Assembly (NCBI RefSeq): GCF_002028455.1
Contig: NZ_MWUM01000004.1
Coordinates: 124,001-188,000, forward strand
Direction of reading: 5' to 3'
Origin: Zoogloea sp. LCSB751
GTDB taxonomy: Bacteria; Pseudomonadota; Gammaproteobacteria; Burkholderiales; Rhodocyclaceae
DNA: 64,000 nucleotides
The notes beneath the pieces were generated by a model. That model was not told where the DNA came from. It saw only the letters and a program-made list of their open reading frames with translations, and ran no database searches. A program made the translations under genes and the position numbers. Below, piece after piece: positions 26,717 through 35,843 of this stretch (position 1 is the stretch's first letter; the number at the start of each line of letters is the position of its first letter).

Positions 26717-27610
26717 TCATTCCTCGGATTGCTGGCTTGCCTTACCGGCCTGGTGCTCCACCCAGGTCTTGATGACCAGGGTCACGAGCGCCAGCAGCGC
26801 CAGCAGGGAGGCCACCGCAAAGGCGGCGGCAAACTGGTATTCGTTGTAAAGAATTTCCACGTGCAGCGGCATCGTGTTGGTCTGGCCGCGGATATGGCCC
26901 GACACCACGCTCACCGCGCCGAACTCGCCCATCGCTCGGGCGTTACACAGGATCACACCGTACAGCAGGCCCCACTTCACGTTGGGCAGGGTCACGTACC
27001 AGAAGGTCTGCCAGCCCCGTGCACCCAGCACTACGGCAGCCTCTTCCTCGTCGCGCCCCTGGGCCTCCATCAGCGGGATCAGCTCGCGGGCCACGAAGGG
27101 AAAGGTCACGAAGACCGTCGCCAGCACGATGCCCGGCACCGCGAAGACCACCTTGATGTCGTGCTCCGACAGCCACGGGCCAAACCAGCCCTGGGCGCCA
27201 AAAACCAGCACGTAGATCAGGCCAGACACCACCGGCGATACCGAGAACGGCAGGTCGATCAGCGTGATCAGCAGATGCTTGCCGCGGAACTCGAACTTGG
27301 TGATCGCCCAGGCTGCCGCCACGCCGAACACCAGGTTGAGCGGCACCGAGATCGCCGCAGCGATCAGCGTCAGCTTGATCGCCGCCCACGCATCGGGCTC
27401 GATCAGCGCAGCGAAATACACATCCCAACCCTTGCGCAGCGCCTCCACGAACACCGTGATCAGCGGAAGCAGCAGGAAGATCGCAAAGAAACTCAGGGAG
27501 ACAGCCAGGATGCCCCACTTCACCAGCGCCGGCTCGCGCGTGGCGGCCTTCGATTCGAATCGGGCGGCGTGATCCGCCGACCCATGAAATACAGCAGCAG
27601 CGCCGGACAT
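26717..27610 (-). CDS. cysW: Sulfate/thiosulfate ABC transporter permease CysW
   Basis: Inner-membrane permease subunit with six predicted helices in 297 residues. The EAA loop that contacts CysA is visible as [22 protein letters not shown] (central part [14 protein letters not shown]). I chose the ATG at 27610 because GGGAGG lies upstream and because it forms a TGATG overlap with cysT, as elsewhere in this operon. A longer open start at 27643 would lie inside cysT. Confidence 0.95.
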   Translation of the reverse strand: MSGAAAVFHGSADHAARFESKAATREPALVKWGILAVSLSFFAIFLLLPLITVFVEALRKGWDVYFAALIEPDAWAAIKLTLIAAAISVPLNLVFGVAAAWAITKFEFRGKHLLITLIDLPFSVSPVVSGLIYVLVFGAQGWFGPWLSEHDIKVVFAVPGIVLATVFVTFPFVARELIPLMEAQGRDEEEAAVVLGARGWQTFWYVTLPNVKWGLLYGVILCNARAMGEFGAVSVVSGHIRGQTNTMPLHVEILYNEYQFAAAFAVASLLALLALVTLVIKTWVEHQAGKASQQSEE

Positions 27611-28446
27611 CAGCGTTCCCTCCCGGTACGTTTGGCAGTCCATGCCTGCAGGCCGTTGATGACCAGCAGCAGCACGAACGAAATCAGCAGCATGACCACA
27701 GCAATGGCAGTCGCCCCGGCGTAGTCGTATTGCTCAAGCTTGGTGATGATCATCAGCGGGGTGATCTCGGACACCAGCGGAATGTTGCCGGCAATGAAGA
27801 TCACCGAACCGTATTCCCCCACCGCGCGGGCGAAGGCCATCGCGAAGCCGGTCAGCAGCGCCGGCAGCACGGTCGGGAAGACCACGTGGAGAAAAGCCTG
27901 CCAGCGGTTGGCCCCAAGGCTCACGGCCGCCTCCTCGTACTCGGTATCCAGATCCTCGAGGATAGGTTGCACGGTACGCACCACGAAAGGCAGCCCGATG
28001 AAGATCAACGCGATCAGCACCCCCAGCGGCGTGAAGGCCACCTGGATGCCCAGCGGTTCCAGCAGCTTGCCGACCCAGCCGTTCTTGGCATACAACGCGG
28101 TCAGCGCGATACCGGCCACCGCCGTCGGCAGTGCGAAAGGCAGGTCCACCAACGCATCCACCAGACGCTTGCCGGGGAAGGAATAGCGCACCAGCGCCCA
28201 CGCCAGCATCAGGCCGAAGACGGTGTTGATCAGCGCAGCGATCAGCGAGGCGCCGAAAGTCAGGCGGTAGGACGCCAGCACCCGCGGCGACGACACCGCG
28301 GCGATGAAGTGGTCCAGCCCCAGCGAACCCGCTTTCAGGAACACTGCCACCAGTGGGATCAACACGATCACCGACAACCAGGTCAGGGTGTAGCCGAGGC
28401 TCAAGCCAAAGCCCGGCAACACACGAAAGGATCTCGTTGCAGCCAT
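27610..28446 (-). CDS. cysT: Sulfate/thiosulfate ABC transporter permease CysT
   Basis: Partner permease of CysW, also called CysU. The 278 residues show six helices and an EAA loop ([19 protein letters not shown]), starting [20 protein letters not shown] as in the family. TGATG overlaps join it to sbp upstream and cysW downstream, so translation of the four transport genes is likely coupled in fixed ratio. Confidence 0.96.
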   Translation of the reverse strand: MAATRSFRVLPGFGLSLGYTLTWLSVIVLIPLVAVFLKAGSLGLDHFIAAVSSPRVLASYRLTFGASLIAALINTVFGLMLAWALVRYSFPGKRLVDALVDLPFALPTAVAGIALTALYAKNGWVGKLLEPLGIQVAFTPLGVLIALIFIGLPFVVRTVQPILEDLDTEYEEAAVSLGANRWQAFLHVVFPTVLPALLTGFAMAFARAVGEYGSVIFIAGNIPLVSEITPLMIITKLEQYDYAGATAIAVVMLLISFVLLLVINGLQAWTAKRTGRER

Positions 28447-29459
28447 CAGCGTTTCACCACGATCTGGTCATACACGCCGCCATCGGCGAAATGGGTCTTC
28501 TGCACCGCATCCCAGCCGCCCAGCTTGCTCTCCACCGTAAAGGTCTTCACCGCCGGGAAACGGCTGGAATACTTCTTCAGCACCGCCGGATCGACCGGAC
28601 GGAAATGGTGCTTGGCGATGATCTCCTGGCCTTCCGGCGAGAACAGGAAGTTCAGGTAGGCGGTCGCCTGCTTGCGCGTGCCGCGCTTGTCCACCACCTT
28701 GCTCACCAGCGCCACCGGCGCAGCGGCCTCGATGGACACGGACGGATAAACCACGTCGAACTTGTCGCCGCCCACTTCCTGGTCGATCAGCACTGCCTCG
28801 TTCTCGAAGGTGATCAGCACATCGCCGATGTCACGCTGGGTGAAGGTCGTCGTCGCACCGCGGCCGCCGCCGTCGAGCACCGGCACGTTGGCGAACAGCT
28901 TGGTCACGAAGTCCCGCGCACCGGCGTCGCTGCCGGTCTTCTGCAGCGCATAACCCCACGCTGCCAGGTAGGTGTAGCGGCCGTTGCCGGAGGTCTTGGG
29001 GTTCGGCACGATCACCTGCAGGCCCGGACGGACCAGATCGGACCAGTCCTTGATGCCCTTCGGATTGCCCTTGCGCACCAGGAAGATGGTGTTCGTCGTA
29101 TACGGCGCCGCCGCGTGCGGGAAAGCCTTCTGCCAGTCAGAAGCAACCAGGCCCTGCCTGGCCAGCACGTCGATGTCCGGCACCTGGTTCATCGTCACCA
29201 CGTCCGCCTCCAGGCCCGCCGCAACCGACTGGACCTGCTTGCTCGAACCGCCGTGGGACTGGTTGATCGTCAGCTTCTCCTTCGCCGTGCGCTGCCACTG
29301 GGCGATGAAAGCCGGATTGATGTCCTTGTAAAGCTCCCGCGACACATCATAGGAGACATTGAGAAGCGTGGCATCGGCCAAGGCCGGCGCCGCCGGCAAG
29401 ACCGCCAGGCCAGCCAGCAAAGCCAGCACGGGACGCAGCGCGGCACGGGTCGGGGACAT
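28446..29459 (-). CDS. sbp: Periplasmic sulfate-binding protein
   Basis: Captures sulfate (or thiosulfate) for CysTWA. The 337 residues have a signal peptide (cleavage near APALADAT) and family blocks LNVSYDVSRELYKDIN, NQSHGGSSKQV and DVVTMNQVPDID near the binding cleft. AGGAG lies 6-7 nt before the ATG. It is the first gene of the operon; the promoter and CysB control region must lie in the AT-rich stretch just upstream. Confidence 0.96.
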   Translation of the reverse strand: MSPTRAALRPVLALLAGLAVLPAAPALADATLLNVSYDVSRELYKDINPAFIAQWQRTAKEKLTINQSHGGSSKQVQSVAAGLEADVVTMNQVPDIDVLARQGLVASDWQKAFPHAAAPYTTNTIFLVRKGNPKGIKDWSDLVRPGLQVIVPNPKTSGNGRYTYLAAWGYALQKTGSDAGARDFVTKLFANVPVLDGGGRGATTTFTQRDIGDVLITFENEAVLIDQEVGGDKFDVVYPSVSIEAAAPVALVSKVVDKRGTRKQATAYLNFLFSPEGQEIIAKHHFRPVDPAVLKKYSSRFPAVKTFTVESKLGGWDAVQKTHFADGGVYDQIVVKR

Positions 29460-29522
29460 GGAATTCTCCTGTTTATCGAGTCAGGACCCGAGTCTAGGGA
29501 GGAGTCGCGACGCACCAAACCA

Positions 29523-29538
29523 ATAAAAATGGCTTTAT
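29523..29538 (-). promoter_or_regulatory. Candidate CysB control element upstream of sbp
   Basis: ATAAA-N6-TTTAT inverted repeat within an AT-rich patch (29518-29545), about 65-80 bp before the sbp ATG. CysB-type regulators bind AT-rich sites near -35 in cys promoters. The match to a defined consensus cannot be verified here. Confidence 0.35.
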
Positions 29539-29822
29539 ATATTCCTGGTCGTGCAATGAGGAGAGGCGTAACAGATTTTCGCGTTATAAGAAGGTACGCA
29601 CTTCCGAGTTGATACAGGCAGCGCAGCATGGAGCTCTGAGGCAACCCAAGTGCGCGGGGAAGCGCGGGAAACGAACCAGGGGTATGCAACCCTAGTTCCG
29701 TTCGGGCTTACCTATGACCTATGGCAGGTAACCAGGGTCTGGATGTCGGCCAAAGCTGCCATCTGGTGGAAGAGCCGCGCCGATGGCAGCTTTACACAAA
29801 ATCTCGGACATGCCCATGGAAC
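29539..29822. other. Intergenic stretch between sbp promoter and lysR
   Basis: No convincing gene. It holds an imperfect inverted repeat GAACCAGGG/CCCTAGTTC with an 8-base spacer (29673-29698), which could be the 3' hairpin of lysR, and a short tandem-like ACCTATG duplication near 29710. Base composition becomes visibly less GC-rich here. Confidence 0.4.
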
Positions 29823-30731
29823 TCATAGCGAGTGATGGTGGTTCAAGGCGGCACAGGCTTTGCGGACGGTGTCTGCGAGAACGCCCTGCAGGGGGTGCGG
29901 AGCTGCGATTTCCGGAAGAAGCATATTCACCTGGTAACCGATGGCAACGGTAAGAGGCCGCACTACTAGGTCCGGTCCGCTGAGTTCCAGTGCGGTGAGC
30001 GGATTTACGATGGCAACGCCCAGGCCCTGACGCACCATGGCGCAGACGGCCACTGCGCTCGTGGTTTCAAGCAGGGTTGCGCGATGTACTTTAGCGTCCT
30101 CGAACATCGCATCAATGGCGGTTCGATACGGGTCACCAACCGCGAGACTGATGAAGCGCTCGCCTGTAAAGTCGCGTGGTTGCAGTCGCGCCTTGTGGCA
30201 AAGGCTGTGATCACGTGGCAAAACAGCCACTTCATTGACTTTCAGTAGGGGCTGCAAGGCAACTCCAGCAGGTGCCTCTTGGGTTTCACTCAGTCCCAGG
30301 TCAAAACGCTGTTCACTCATGGCTTGCTCCAGCCAGGGCGACTCTAAGGGATGCACGCTGACTCCTAGTTCAGGATGTGCATGTGAGAGATATACCAGTG
30401 CGCGGGGTACCAAGGCATGGGCCAATGCCGGCAAACACGCAATGCGCAAGCGACCTGTCACTTGCGTGCGCAATTCGCTGGCGCGCGCTGCGATCTGTTC
30501 CAAGCCTATAAACGAGCGTTCTACTTCCTGCATCAGCGCAAGTGCTCGCACGGTAGGTCGTAATCGGCCCCGCACCCGGTCAAAAAGGTTAAACCCCAGT
30601 AACTGCTCCAGACGACCCAGCTCGCGACTCAAAGTGGGCTGGCTTGACGCGCACGCGTCAGCTGCACGCCCCAGGTTGCCGTGCAGCATGATGGCGCGAA
30701 ACATAGTCAGCTGGCGATGAGTTAAATTCAT
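29823..30731 (-). CDS. lysR: LysR, LysR-type activator of lysA
   Basis: LysR-family regulator of 302 residues with helix-turn-helix NLGRAADACASSQPTLSRELG (core AADACASSQPTLSREL) in the first 60 residues and a C-terminal effector domain. It is divergent from lysA with only 69 bp between starts. That is the same arrangement as E. coli lysR-lysA, where LysR activates lysA and responds to diaminopimelate and lysine. Codon use is less GC-biased than in flanking genes, as for lysA, so the pair may have been acquired together. Confidence 0.85.
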   Translation of the reverse strand: MNLTHRQLTMFRAIMLHGNLGRAADACASSQPTLSRELGRLEQLLGFNLFDRVRGRLRPTVRALALMQEVERSFIGLEQIAARASELRTQVTGRLRIACLPALAHALVPRALVYLSHAHPELGVSVHPLESPWLEQAMSEQRFDLGLSETQEAPAGVALQPLLKVNEVAVLPRDHSLCHKARLQPRDFTGERFISLAVGDPYRTAIDAMFEDAKVHRATLLETTSAVAVCAMVRQGLGVAIVNPLTALELSGPDLVVRPLTVAIGYQVNMLLPEIAAPHPLQGVLADTVRKACAALNHHHSL

Positions 30732-30732
30732 A

Positions 30733-30742
30733 TCAATATTGA
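30733..30742. promoter_or_regulatory. Palindrome in the lysR-lysA divergent promoter
   Basis: TCAATATTGA is a perfect 10-bp palindrome just before lysR and 58 bp before lysA. It has the T/A-flanked symmetry of LysR-type operators and is a good candidate site for LysR. Confidence 0.4.
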
Positions 30743-30800
30743 ATAGCTACATGACAAAAATAGCATTGATTGAATTGACTATGAAGGGAATCATCCACTC

Positions 30801-32051
30801 ATGAACCCTTTTTCTCCCGCTACCATCGCTCCTTTGGCCCAGCAGTTCGGTACCCCGCTGTGGATCTACGATGCCGACACCATTACGCGCCAGATTGCCG
30901 CTCTGCGGTTTTTTGACGTAGTGCGTTTCGCTCAGAAAGCCAACTCCAATACACACATCCTTCGCCTCATGAGGCGACAGGGCGTAGTGGTGGACTCGGT
31001 GTCTTTGGGTGAAATCGAACGCGCGTTGGCTGGTGGTTTTACGCCGGGCTTGCACAACGGGCACACAGACATCGTGTTCACGGCCGATCTGCTGGACCGC
31101 GCTACGCTTGCGCGCGTGGTGGAACTCAATATTCCCGTGAACTGCGGCTCCATGGACATGCTGGACCAATTGGGTGCGGTCAACCCGGGGCACCCGGTGT
31201 GGCTACGCATCAACCCAGGTTTCGGGCATGGCCATTCCAAGAAAACAAATACCGGTGGCGAGCATAGCAAGCATGGCATCTGGCATGGCGACCTAGTACG
31301 CGCCTGCGAAAAGATCAAGTCCAACGGCCTGGCCTTGCAGGGCCTGCACATGCACATCGGCTCAGGCGTGGACTACGAGCACTTGCAGGAAGTGTGCGGT
31401 GCCATGCTGAAGCTGGTAGAGGTAGTGAATGCGCAGGGTTTGGACCTGCACGCCATCTCCGCGGGCGGCGGTCTGTCCGTTCCCTACCAGGCCGGTGACC
31501 CCACGATTGATACGGCGCACTACTTTTCATTATGGGATGCAGCGCGCCATGCCGTGGAACAACTGCTGGAGCACCCAGTGAAACTGGAAATAGAACCGGG
31601 CCGCTATTTAATGGCCGAGTCCGGCGTGCTGGTCACCGAGGTACGCGCCACGAAGCAACAGGGCGCCAACCATTTTGTGATGGTGGACGCCGGCTTCAGT
31701 GATCTGGCTCGCCCGGCCCTATACGGCGCCTACCACGGCATGGAGTTGATCCACTCTGATGGCACAGCGGTTAATGGCCTGCAGTTTGACACGGTGGTTG
31801 CCGGACCTCTGTGCGAGTCGGGAGATGTGTTTACGCAGGGAGACGGTGGAGTGGTGTTGCACCGGTCCTTGCCGCAGGCGCAGGTGGGAGATCTGCTGGT
31901 GTTGCACGACACCGGTGCGTATGGCGCCTCCATGTCATCGAACTACAACGCGCGCCCGCTGATTGCCGAAGTGCTGATGGAAAATGGTGAGCCCCGGCTT
32001 ATTCGACGAAGGCAGACGGTGGCTGAGCTGCTCGCGCTGGAGGCGGTGTAA
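30801..32051 (+). CDS. lysA: Diaminopimelate decarboxylase
   Basis: PLP enzyme that converts meso-diaminopimelate to lysine, the last step of lysine synthesis. The 416 residues are close to E. coli LysA (420). The PLP lysine lies in VRFAQKANSNTHILRLMR (near residue 47), followed by HMHIGSGVDYEHL, the glycine loop SAGGGLSVPY and the C-terminal active-site block LCESGDVF. Tetrapyrrole-like or arginine decarboxylase alternatives are unlikely given these motifs. AAGGGAA precedes the ATG. Together with lysR it forms a lower-GC islet; a GC-typical lysA may exist elsewhere in the genome. Confidence 0.92.
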   Translation: MNPFSPATIAPLAQQFGTPLWIYDADTITRQIAALRFFDVVRFAQKANSNTHILRLMRRQGVVVDSVSLGEIERALAGGFTPGLHNGHTDIVFTADLLDRATLARVVELNIPVNCGSMDMLDQLGAVNPGHPVWLRINPGFGHGHSKKTNTGGEHSKHGIWHGDLVRACEKIKSNGLALQGLHMHIGSGVDYEHLQEVCGAMLKLVEVVNAQGLDLHAISAGGGLSVPYQAGDPTIDTAHYFSLWDAARHAVEQLLEHPVKLEIEPGRYLMAESGVLVTEVRATKQQGANHFVMVDAGFSDLARPALYGAYHGMELIHSDGTAVNGLQFDTVVAGPLCESGDVFTQGDGGVVLHRSLPQAQVGDLLVLHDTGAYGASMSSNYNARPLIAEVLMENGEPRLIRRRQTVAELLALEAV

Positions 32052-32110
32052 GGCATCTATGGCCGAATGGCTGCTTGGGGTCGGAAGTTCGCGTTCGCTG
32101 GATGGGAAAG

Positions 32111-32144
32111 CTGCCGTTCAAGGGCTCCCAAAGCTGAACGGCAG
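32111..32144. repeat. Hairpin downstream of lysA
   Basis: Perfect 10-bp arms CTGCCGTTCA/TGAACGGCAG around a 14-base loop, 60 bp after lysA. No T-run follows. A second small inverted repeat, GGCCAA/TTGGCC, is at 32180-32199. It may be a terminator-like or REP-like element. Confidence 0.45.
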
Positions 32145-32231
32145 GTAAACGACAGATTGCAGCCCGATTCCGCGCATTAGGCCAACGGCCGGATTGGCCG
32201 ACATCCAGCCATTGATACGACTGGCTCGTCC

Positions 32232-32600
32232 TCACCGATGACCTGTCCCATGCAACATCCCACCACCCCGCATGAATGTCCTACCCCAACCTCCCTGAGC
32301 CCCATTCCGCCGAGGAGCCACACATAAGCTTGCATCTAGATGCCGCTCAGGATGCGTCGGCCGAACGACTGGAAAATCCATTGAAATGCCCGCCACCAGA
32401 AACGCCCCCACGTCTCCAAGCAGCGGTATCGTGCTCTCAAGTCCCAACGCACTGCCGCCTCTGCTCGTCCACAAACACTTATTTTCACTGCGCATCTCAT
32501 ACTGCTGAAGCCACATTCCATGTTGCGCGGTCAACATTCGATCCAGCGACGTGAACTTGGAATGCTGGCCCGCTCCCAGGCGATGTTGTGTGGCGCGCAT
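32232..32600 (-). CDS. Doubtful small ORF with a strong ribosome binding site
   Basis: A 122-residue frame beginning MRATQHRLGAGQHSKFTSLD, with AAGGAG ideally placed 6 nt before its ATG. The protein is not recognisable: it has repeated QH dipeptides, a Gly/Arg-rich end and no clear hydrophobic core. The 32.05-32.90 kb stretch otherwise looks non-coding and has a composition unlike its neighbours. It could be a young, decayed or spurious gene. Confidence 0.25.
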   Translation of the reverse strand: MRATQHRLGAGQHSKFTSLDRMLTAQHGMWLQQYEMRSENKCLWTSRGGSALGLESTIPLLGDVGAFLVAGISMDFPVVRPTHPERHLDASLCVAPRRNGAQGGWGRTFMRGGGMLHGTGHR

Positions 32601-32832
32601 TATTATCTCCTTGGCATGGCACAACATATTGCGGCGGCAATTTCGAATGTTGGCTGTTCGACATTGAAATAGCCCATCGCAAGATTGCATGTCGCGCAAG
32701 CATTGCGCCATGCGATGGCGGCAACATCGATTGTTCACCGCTCATGCTCGTATGTTGTGAACGGCATATTGACTGAGCGGCTGCGCACCTATCATCCACA
32801 GGCTGTCTCGGTCGAACAGTCCGACGCAACAT
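32520..32832. repeat. Cluster of eight alternating ATGTTG/CAACAT motifs
   Basis: ATGTTG occurs at 32520, 32583, 32647 and 32752, and its complement CAACAT at 32532, 32622, 32722 and 32827. They strictly alternate, forming four inverted pairs with growing spacing (12, 39, 75 and 75 bp start to start). The stretch holds no confident gene apart from the start of the doubtful ORF. Function is unknown. Confidence 0.5.
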
Positions 32833-32895
32833 ATGCCCCGCCGCGTGGATCAAAGGCATTGCAGTCCTCCTTCCACAGCCAAGCAGGCATCCACC

Positions 32896-33417
32896 ATGAA
32901 GCCTCTGCCCCTCATCTTCTTTAGCGTCGCCCTCGCCGCCCTGCTCTCCGCCTGCGCCGGTCCGCGCTTTCCGGTGAATGCCGCCACCGTCGATGAACTC
33001 ATTGCCCGCCTCGGTCCGCCCGCCAGGCGCTGGCCGGTAGAGGGCGGCGGCGAGCGACTGGCTTTCACCACGGCGCCGCGGGGTATCCATACCTGGATGG
33101 CCGTCGCCGATGGCGTCGGCCGGGTACGCAGCGTGGAAAACGTGCTCGACATGCCGCACTTCGCGCGCATCCAGCCGGGCATGGGCGAGGATGAGGTGAT
33201 GCACGAGATCGGGCCGCCCTACCCATACTGGACGGTGACCTATCCGGCGCGCAATGAGCGCGTGTGGGAATGGCGTTATTGCGATGTATGGAACGAACCG
33301 GCGCGCTTCGACGTGTTGTTCGACACCGACACCGGCAAGGTCCGCTCGACGATGAGTCTCACCGAACGCCAGTCGCTCTACGGCAGCGGCAGGCGCAGCG
33401 AGTGGTGCAGCCCGTAA
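32896..33417 (+). CDS. Putative lipoprotein
   Basis: A 173-residue protein with a lipoprotein signal peptide: hydrophobic stretch FFSVALAALLSAC with lipobox LSAC near residue 20. The mature part contains two segments reminiscent of the BamE/SmpA fold (VDELIARLGPPARRWPV and IQPGMGEDEVMHEIGPPY), each a short helix followed by a Gly-Pro turn and strands. It is probably an outer-membrane-attached protein of unknown role. It precedes the acetone carboxylase promoter on the same strand, but the sigma-54 site lies between, so it is probably a separate unit. Confidence 0.75.
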   Translation: MKPLPLIFFSVALAALLSACAGPRFPVNAATVDELIARLGPPARRWPVEGGGERLAFTTAPRGIHTWMAVADGVGRVRSVENVLDMPHFARIQPGMGEDEVMHEIGPPYPYWTVTYPARNERVWEWRYCDVWNEPARFDVLFDTDTGKVRSTMSLTERQSLYGSGRRSEWCSP

Positions 33418-33441
33418 CACCCTTGCCGCGGCCGTGGGCCG

Positions 33442-33473
33442 GACGTCCGACTCCTGCACGAACGTCCGATTCC
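33442..33473 (+). promoter_or_regulatory. Upstream activator motifs for the acx operon
   Basis: Two direct copies of ACGTCCGAYTCC (33443-33454 and 33462-33473) spaced 19 bp apart, about two helical turns. Their centre is about 140 bp before the predicted sigma-54 start site. The same ACGTCCGA core appears twice upstream of acxR. They are probable AcxR binding sites. Confidence 0.55.
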
Positions 33474-33569
33474 CGGTCGCCGATTTTCCCCTCGACCTTT
33501 TCCCTTCGGAGCCGACCTAAAACCAGAAAATCCTTTTCTTTCAGTCTCCTATCTCCTTTTAGCCGGGAC

Positions 33570-33585
33570 TGGCACAACCGTTGCC
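33570..33585 (+). promoter_or_regulatory. Sigma-54 promoter of acxABC
   Basis: TGGCACAACCGTTGCC matches the -24/-12 consensus TGGCAC-N5-TTGC with exact GG-GC spacing. Transcription should begin near 33596, about 70 nt before acxA. It fits control by the sigma-54 activator encoded downstream. Confidence 0.85.
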
Positions 33586-33667
33586 CTATCTCTTGCGGGG
33601 ACAGCGGCTCGCCCCGGGGTGCAGCGAAAGCTGCATCAGTCCAAACCAAGGAGACATGGAGACAATA

Positions 33668-35815
33668 ATGGAAGTCCAACAATCGCAAGTACAGGTGATG
33701 GGCATCGATGCCGGCGGCACGATGACCGATACCTTCTTCGTTCGGGCCGACGGACGCTTCGTCGTCGGCAAGGCGCAGAGCAACCCGGCCGACGAATCGC
33801 TGGCCATCTTCAACTCGTCGGAGGACGCCCTCGCCCACTGGAACCGTACGGTGGACGACGTCTATCCGGAACTGGCGACCTGCGTCTATTCCGGCACCGC
33901 GATGCTCAACCGCATCCTGATGCGCAAGGGCCTCGACGTGGGCCTGATCTGCAACAAGGGCTTCGAGCAGATCCATTCCATGGGCCGCGCGCTGCAGAGC
34001 TACCTGGGCTACGCGCTGGAAGACCGCATCCACCTCAACACCCACCGCTACGACGAACCGCTGGTGCCCGTCTCCCGCACCCGCGGCGTCACCGAGCGCA
34101 CCGACGTGCAGGGCAAGGTGGTCATCCCGCTGCGCGAGGAGGAAGTCCGCCAGGCCACCCGCGAACTGGTCGCCGCCGGCTCCAAGGCCATCGTGATCTG
34201 CCTGCTGCAGTCCCACAAGAACGAATCCAGCGAAACCCGCGCCCGCGACATCGTGCGCGCCGAGCTGGCCAAGCTGAAGGTGGACATCCCGGTCTTCGCG
34301 TCGGTGGATTACTACCCGTCCCGCAAGGAAAGCCACCGGATGAACACCACCATCCTGGAGGCCTACGGCGCCGAACCGTCGCGCCAGACCCTCAAGAAGG
34401 TCAGCGACCGCTTCAAGAAGCACGGCGCCAAGTTCGACCTGCGCGTGATGGCCACCCACGGCGGCACGATCAGCTGGAAAGCCAAGGAACTGGCCCGCAC
34501 CATCGTCTCCGGCCCGATCGGCGGCGTCATCGGCTCCAAGCTGCTCGGCGAATACCTCGGCGACGAGAACATCGCCTGCTCCGACATCGGCGGCACCAGC
34601 TTCGATGTGGCGCTGATCACCAAGGGCAGCTTCGCCATCAAGTCCGACCCGGACATGGCCCGTCTGGTGCTGTCCCTGCCGCTGGTGGCGATGGATTCGG
34701 TGGGTGCCGGCGCCGGCAGCTTCGTGCGCCTCGACCCGTACAGCAAGTCGATCAAGCTCGGCCCGGACAGCGCCGGCTACCGGGTTGGCACGTGCTGGCC
34801 GGAGAGCGGCCTGGATACGGTGTCGGTGTCCGACTGCCACGTGGTGCTCGGCTACCTCAACCCGGACAACTTCCTGGGCGGTGCGATCAAGCTCGATGTG
34901 CAGCGCGCCCGCGACCACATCAAGGCGCAGATCGCCGACCCGCTCGGCCTGTCGGTCGAGGATGCGGCGGCCGGCGTCATCGAGCTGCTCGATCTGACCC
35001 TGTCCGAGTACCTGCGCGCCAACATCAGCGCCAAGGGCTACAACCCAGCCGAGTTCACCTGCTTCTCCTACGGCGGCGCCGGCCCGGTACACACCTACGG
35101 CTACACCGAGGGCGTGGGCTTCAAGGACGTGGTGGTACCGGCCTGGGCGGCGGGCTTCTCGGCCTTCGGCTGCGCCTGCGCGGATTTCGAGTACCGCTAC
35201 GACAAGTCGGTGGACCTCGGCGTCGCCCAACTCGCCGACGACGACACCAAGGCGGCCGCGTGCCGGACGCTGCAGGACGCCTGGTCCGAACTGGCGCTGA
35301 AGGTCATCGACGAGTTCGTGCTCAATGGCTACAAGGCCGAGGACGTGCTGCTGATCCCCGGCTACAAGATGCAGTACATGGGCCAGCTCAACGATCTCGA
35401 AATCGTCTCGCCGGTAACCAGCGCGGCCAGCGCCGAAGACTGGAACCAGATCGTCGATGCCTTCGAGAACACCTACGGCCGCGTGTATGCCAGTTCGGCG
35501 CGCTCGCCGGAACTGGGCTTCTCGATCACCGGCGCCATTTTGCGCGGCACCGTGCTGACCCAGAAGCCGGTGCTGCCGGAAGACGAGGACGCCGGCCCGA
35601 CGCCGCCGCAGAGCGCCTACCTGGGCACCCGCCCGTTCTACCGCCACAAGCGCTGGGTCGATGCCGCGCTGTGGAAGATGGAAAGCCTGAAGGCCGGCAA
35701 CCACATCGTGGGGCCCGCGATCATCGAATCCGACGCCACCACCTTCGTCGTGCCGGACGGCTTCGCGACCACGATCGACAAGCACCGCCTGTTCCATCTG
35801 AAGGAAGTTCGCTAA
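33668..35815 (+). CDS. acxA: Acetone carboxylase beta subunit (hydantoinase A-like)
   Basis: Acetone carboxylase converts acetone, bicarbonate and ATP to acetoacetate; this subunit carries the actin-like ATP fold. The 715 residues show the hydantoinase A/oxoprolinase start VMGIDAGGTMTDTFFVRADG, the phosphate-binding block SDIGGTSFDVALITKG and FSYGGAGPVHTYG. GGAG lies 6 nt before the ATG at 33668; in-frame ATGs at 33581 and 33656 lack a properly spaced site. acxB follows after 28 bp. Length and gene order match acxABC of Xanthobacter and Rhodobacter. Acetophenone carboxylase is a relative, but its operon has more genes. Confidence 0.94.
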   Translation: MEVQQSQVQVMGIDAGGTMTDTFFVRADGRFVVGKAQSNPADESLAIFNSSEDALAHWNRTVDDVYPELATCVYSGTAMLNRILMRKGLDVGLICNKGFEQIHSMGRALQSYLGYALEDRIHLNTHRYDEPLVPVSRTRGVTERTDVQGKVVIPLREEEVRQATRELVAAGSKAIVICLLQSHKNESSETRARDIVRAELAKLKVDIPVFASVDYYPSRKESHRMNTTILEAYGAEPSRQTLKKVSDRFKKHGAKFDLRVMATHGGTISWKAKELARTIVSGPIGGVIGSKLLGEYLGDENIACSDIGGTSFDVALITKGSFAIKSDPDMARLVLSLPLVAMDSVGAGAGSFVRLDPYSKSIKLGPDSAGYRVGTCWPESGLDTVSVSDCHVVLGYLNPDNFLGGAIKLDVQRARDHIKAQIADPLGLSVEDAAAGVIELLDLTLSEYLRANISAKGYNPAEFTCFSYGGAGPVHTYGYTEGVGFKDVVVPAWAAGFSAFGCACADFEYRYDKSVDLGVAQLADDDTKAAACRTLQDAWSELALKVIDEFVLNGYKAEDVLLIPGYKMQYMGQLNDLEIVSPVTSAASAEDWNQIVDAFENTYGRVYASSARSPELGFSITGAILRGTVLTQKPVLPEDEDAGPTPPQSAYLGTRPFYRHKRWVDAALWKMESLKAGNHIVGPAIIESDATTFVVPDGFATTIDKHRLFHLKEVR

Positions 35816-35843
35816 GCCCAAACGACATTGAGGAGACATCGTC

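Noticed and set aside
29650..29835. 61-residue frame between the cys operon and lysR
   Set aside because: No ribosome site, no recognisable features, and composition like non-coding DNA.
30732..30800. Lysine riboswitch before lysA
   Set aside because: Only 69 bp separate lysR and lysA, far too short for the lysine aptamer, and no matching helices are seen; LysR control explains the layout.
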